Part shown: one piece after another, positions 35,131 through 36,640 of the stretch
Layout of the letters: each line of letters begins with the position of its first letter
Numbering within the stretch: the first letter of the stretch is position 1
Source of the DNA: Candidatus Stackebrandtia faecavium
GTDB taxonomy: Bacteria; Actinomycetota; Actinomycetes; Mycobacteriales; Micromonosporaceae
Direction of reading: 5' to 3'
Assembly (NCBI GenBank): GCA_019112895.1
Contig: DXIM01000119.1
Span: 1-36,640 of the forward strand
Length of the DNA: 36,640 nucleotides
Notes under the pieces: generated by a model
The model's input: only the letters and a program-made list of their open reading frames with translations
Told to the model about the DNA's origin: nothing
Databases searched by the model: none
Translations under genes and position numbers: made by a program

Positions 35131-35754
35131 ATGACCAAGGACGAAAGCACCAATTCAGAGGCGTCGGAAACCGAAAACGAGGAATCGGAAGACGAGCAGG
35201 GCCAAGACGATGGCCAAGCCACTGTCTTGGTGATGGGACCGGACGGGAAACCCGTCGGGACTATGGCGGTCGACGCCGAAACCGGTGAGGCCGACGCCGG
35301 CGACCCGGGCAAACTCGTTGAGCATCCGGCGAAGGTGATGCGCGTGGGCAGCATGGTGAAACAGCTGCTCGAAGAGGTGCGTGCCGCTCCTTTGGACGAG
35401 GCGGGCCGAAACCGTCTACGCGACATCCACCAGCAGTCGATTTCCGAGCTGGAAGACGGACTCGCTCCGGAGCTGCGCGAGGAGCTTGAACGTCTGTCGC
35501 TGCCGTTCACTGCCGATGAGACCCCGACCGAGTCGGAGCTGCGCATAGCGCAGGCCCAGCTCGTCGGCTGGCTCGAAGGCCTGTTCCACGGCATCCAGGC
35601 CGCGTTGATGGCGCAGCAGATGGCGGCGCGGTCGCAGCTGGAGCAGATGCGACGCGGGAACATGCAGGCCCTGCCGGCCGGCACACAAGTGCCGCAAGGG
35701 ATGGCGGGGATGCTGGGCAACGACGAAGAGCACGGACCGGGTCAGTACCTGTAA
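35131..35754 (+). CDS. bpa: Bacterial proteasome activator (Bpa/PafE)
   Basis: A 207-residue cytosolic protein that forms a dodecameric ring and opens the gate of the 20S proteasome without ATP. The first 60 residues are acidic and disordered. The helical core starts at EHPAKVMRVGSMVKQLLEEV and is closely like mycobacterial PafE: APLDEAGRNRLRDIH, ELEDGLAPELREEL and AQAQLVGWLEGLFHGIQ. The C-terminal GQYL is the motif that docks into the proteasome alpha-ring. No proteasome genes lie in this window. The start is an ATG at 35131. Confidence 0.95.
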   Translation: MTKDESTNSEASETENEESEDEQGQDDGQATVLVMGPDGKPVGTMAVDAETGEADAGDPGKLVEHPAKVMRVGSMVKQLLEEVRAAPLDEAGRNRLRDIHQQSISELEDGLAPELREELERLSLPFTADETPTESELRIAQAQLVGWLEGLFHGIQAALMAQQMAARSQLEQMRRGNMQALPAGTQVPQGMAGMLGNDEEHGPGQYL

Positions 35755-35764
35755 CGACAGGTGT

Positions 35765-35807
35765 CGCACGCGCGACGGCGTCGTGAGGCGAAAACGGCGC
35801 GCGTGCG
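35765..35807 (+). terminator. Probable terminator of bpa
   Basis: Perfect 10-bp GC-only-rich arms CGCACGCGCG (35765-35774) and CGCGCGTGCG (35798-35807), 11 nt after the stop, with no U-tract. Confidence 0.55.
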
Positions 35808-35851
35808 CTCCTGCCCCTGCCGACTCAGCGTGATCAGGCAGACTGGGTGCC

Positions 35852-36640
35852 ATGAGTGAAGCCAATACCGGACCACGCCGCGTACAAGCCCCACGCGGTA
35901 CACAGTTGGACTGCGCGAACTGGCAGATCGAAGCGCCTTATCGGATGCTGCAGAACAATCTCGACCCGGCGGTGGCGGAGCGGCCCGATGACCTGGTCGT
36001 ATACGGCGGGACCGGTAAAGCCGCCCGCGACTGGTCGAGTTTCGACGCGATGCTGCGCACGATGCGCACGATGCGTCCGGACGAGACGATGCTGGTGCAA
36101 AGCGGTAAACCGGTCGGCGTTTTCACGACGCACGAGTGGGCGCCACGCGTGCTGCTGGCGAACTCGAACCTGGTCGGGGACTGGGCGTCCTGGCCGGAGT
36201 TTCGCCGGCTGGAGAAGCTCGGGCTCACCATGTACGGCCAGATGACGGCAGGCTCCTGGATTTACATCGGCACCCAAGGGATCCTGCAGGGGACCTACGA
36301 GACTTTCGCGGCCGTCGCGCGGCAGCATTTCGACGGCACGCTGGCCGGCACGCTCACGTTGACGGCCGGCTGCGGCGGCATGGGTGGTGCCCAGCCGTTG
36401 GCGGTCACGATGAACGACGGCGCCTGCTTGATCGTCGACATCGACGAGCACCGTCTGCGTCGCCGTGTCGAGACGCGTTACCTCGACACGATCGCCGGCG
36501 ACGTCGAGGAGGCCGCGGCGATGGCGACCCGGGCGCGCGAAGAGAAACGCGCCGTGTCGATCGGTGTCGTTGGCAACGCGGCCGTCGTGATTCCGCAGCT
36601 GTTGCGCATGGGGCTTCCCGCCGACATCGTCACGGACCAG
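35852..36640 (+). CDS. hutU: Urocanate hydratase, 5' part
   Basis: The first 263 codons of an enzyme of about 550 residues that hydrates urocanate in histidine breakdown, using NAD+ as an electrophile. [45 protein letters not shown] and [19 protein letters not shown] are family signatures; [14 protein letters not shown] is the NAD+-binding loop, reading Cys where many relatives have Leu. The active-site Cys lies beyond the window. The ATG at 35852 follows CAGACT-N7, a weak leaderless pattern. The frame is open to the window's end. Confidence 0.95.
   Translation, partial: MSEANTGPRRVQAPRGTQLDCANWQIEAPYRMLQNNLDPAVAERPDDLVVYGGTGKAARDWSSFDAMLRTMRTMRPDETMLVQSGKPVGVFTTHEWAPRVLLANSNLVGDWASWPEFRRLEKLGLTMYGQMTAGSWIYIGTQGILQGTYETFAAVARQHFDGTLAGTLTLTAGCGGMGGAQPLAVTMNDGACLIVDIDEHRLRRRVETRYLDTIAGDVEEAAAMATRAREEKRAVSIGVVGNAAVVIPQLLRMGLPADIVTDQ

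Overview
The window looks like an ordinary stretch of chromosome from a GC-rich actinomycete. The evidence is taxonomic and stylistic: a bacterial proteasome activator (Bpa/PafE) ending in GQYL, DUF2510-RDD, DUF4192 and DUF6458 proteins, a fused 5-oxoprolinase, many GTG starts, and genes that begin 6 or 7 nt after a TANNNT hexamer (leaderless mRNAs). The genus cannot be fixed from sequence alone. I see no insertion sequence, prophage, CRISPR array, tRNA, rRNA or plasmid function.

Layout. 1-4200 (+): two related four-helix membrane proteins, a short-chain dehydrogenase, orotate phosphoribosyltransferase, an As(III)-type ArsR regulator and a secreted solute-binding-like protein. 4200-7909 (-): an acyl-CoA carboxylase beta subunit and an acyl-CoA dehydrogenase in one operon behind a perfect TetR-type palindrome, then a wall-anchored cupredoxin-like protein. 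8272-15952: endonuclease IV coupled to a large GT-C-like membrane protein (+), facing 5-oxoprolinase coupled to a GT87-like mannosyltransferase (-). 16036-19502: a DUF6458 protein, a probable small RNA, a DUF4192 protein, and the divergent FdhD / MobA-like pair of molybdenum-cofactor maturation. 19499-22888: cyclophilin coupled to a zinc-finger rhomboid protease (-), a small stress-type membrane protein under a sigma-B/F-like promoter (+), a 300-base structured gene-free stretch, and a PLP aminotransferase. 22963-28421: a HisC-like aminotransferase with an RDD protein, 4-hydroxyphenylpyruvate dioxygenase facing an Lrp/AsnC regulator, and class I fumarase. 28494-36640: a Gln-rich membrane protein, PlsC-type acyltransferase, a methyltransferase ORF that runs without a stop into a thiolase, a NUDIX hydrolase, CorA, an alpha/beta hydrolase, Bpa and the 5' part of urocanate hydratase.

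Functional themes: amino-acid and acyl-CoA catabolism (tyrosine via HPPD, histidine via HutU, branched-chain-type acyl-CoA via AccD/FadE, 5-oxoproline, thiolase feeding acetyl-CoA, fumarase) and envelope biogenesis (GT-C proteins, PlsC, several membrane proteins). No novel multi-gene system is evident. The most interesting signals are non-coding or architectural: a candidate three-hairpin C-rich-loop sRNA (about 16767-16896), a consistent leaderless promoter pattern, the methyltransferase-thiolase readthrough ORF, a 20-bp perfect inverted repeat between arsR and the next gene, and two terminators whose U-tract lies over the stop codon of the convergent gene.
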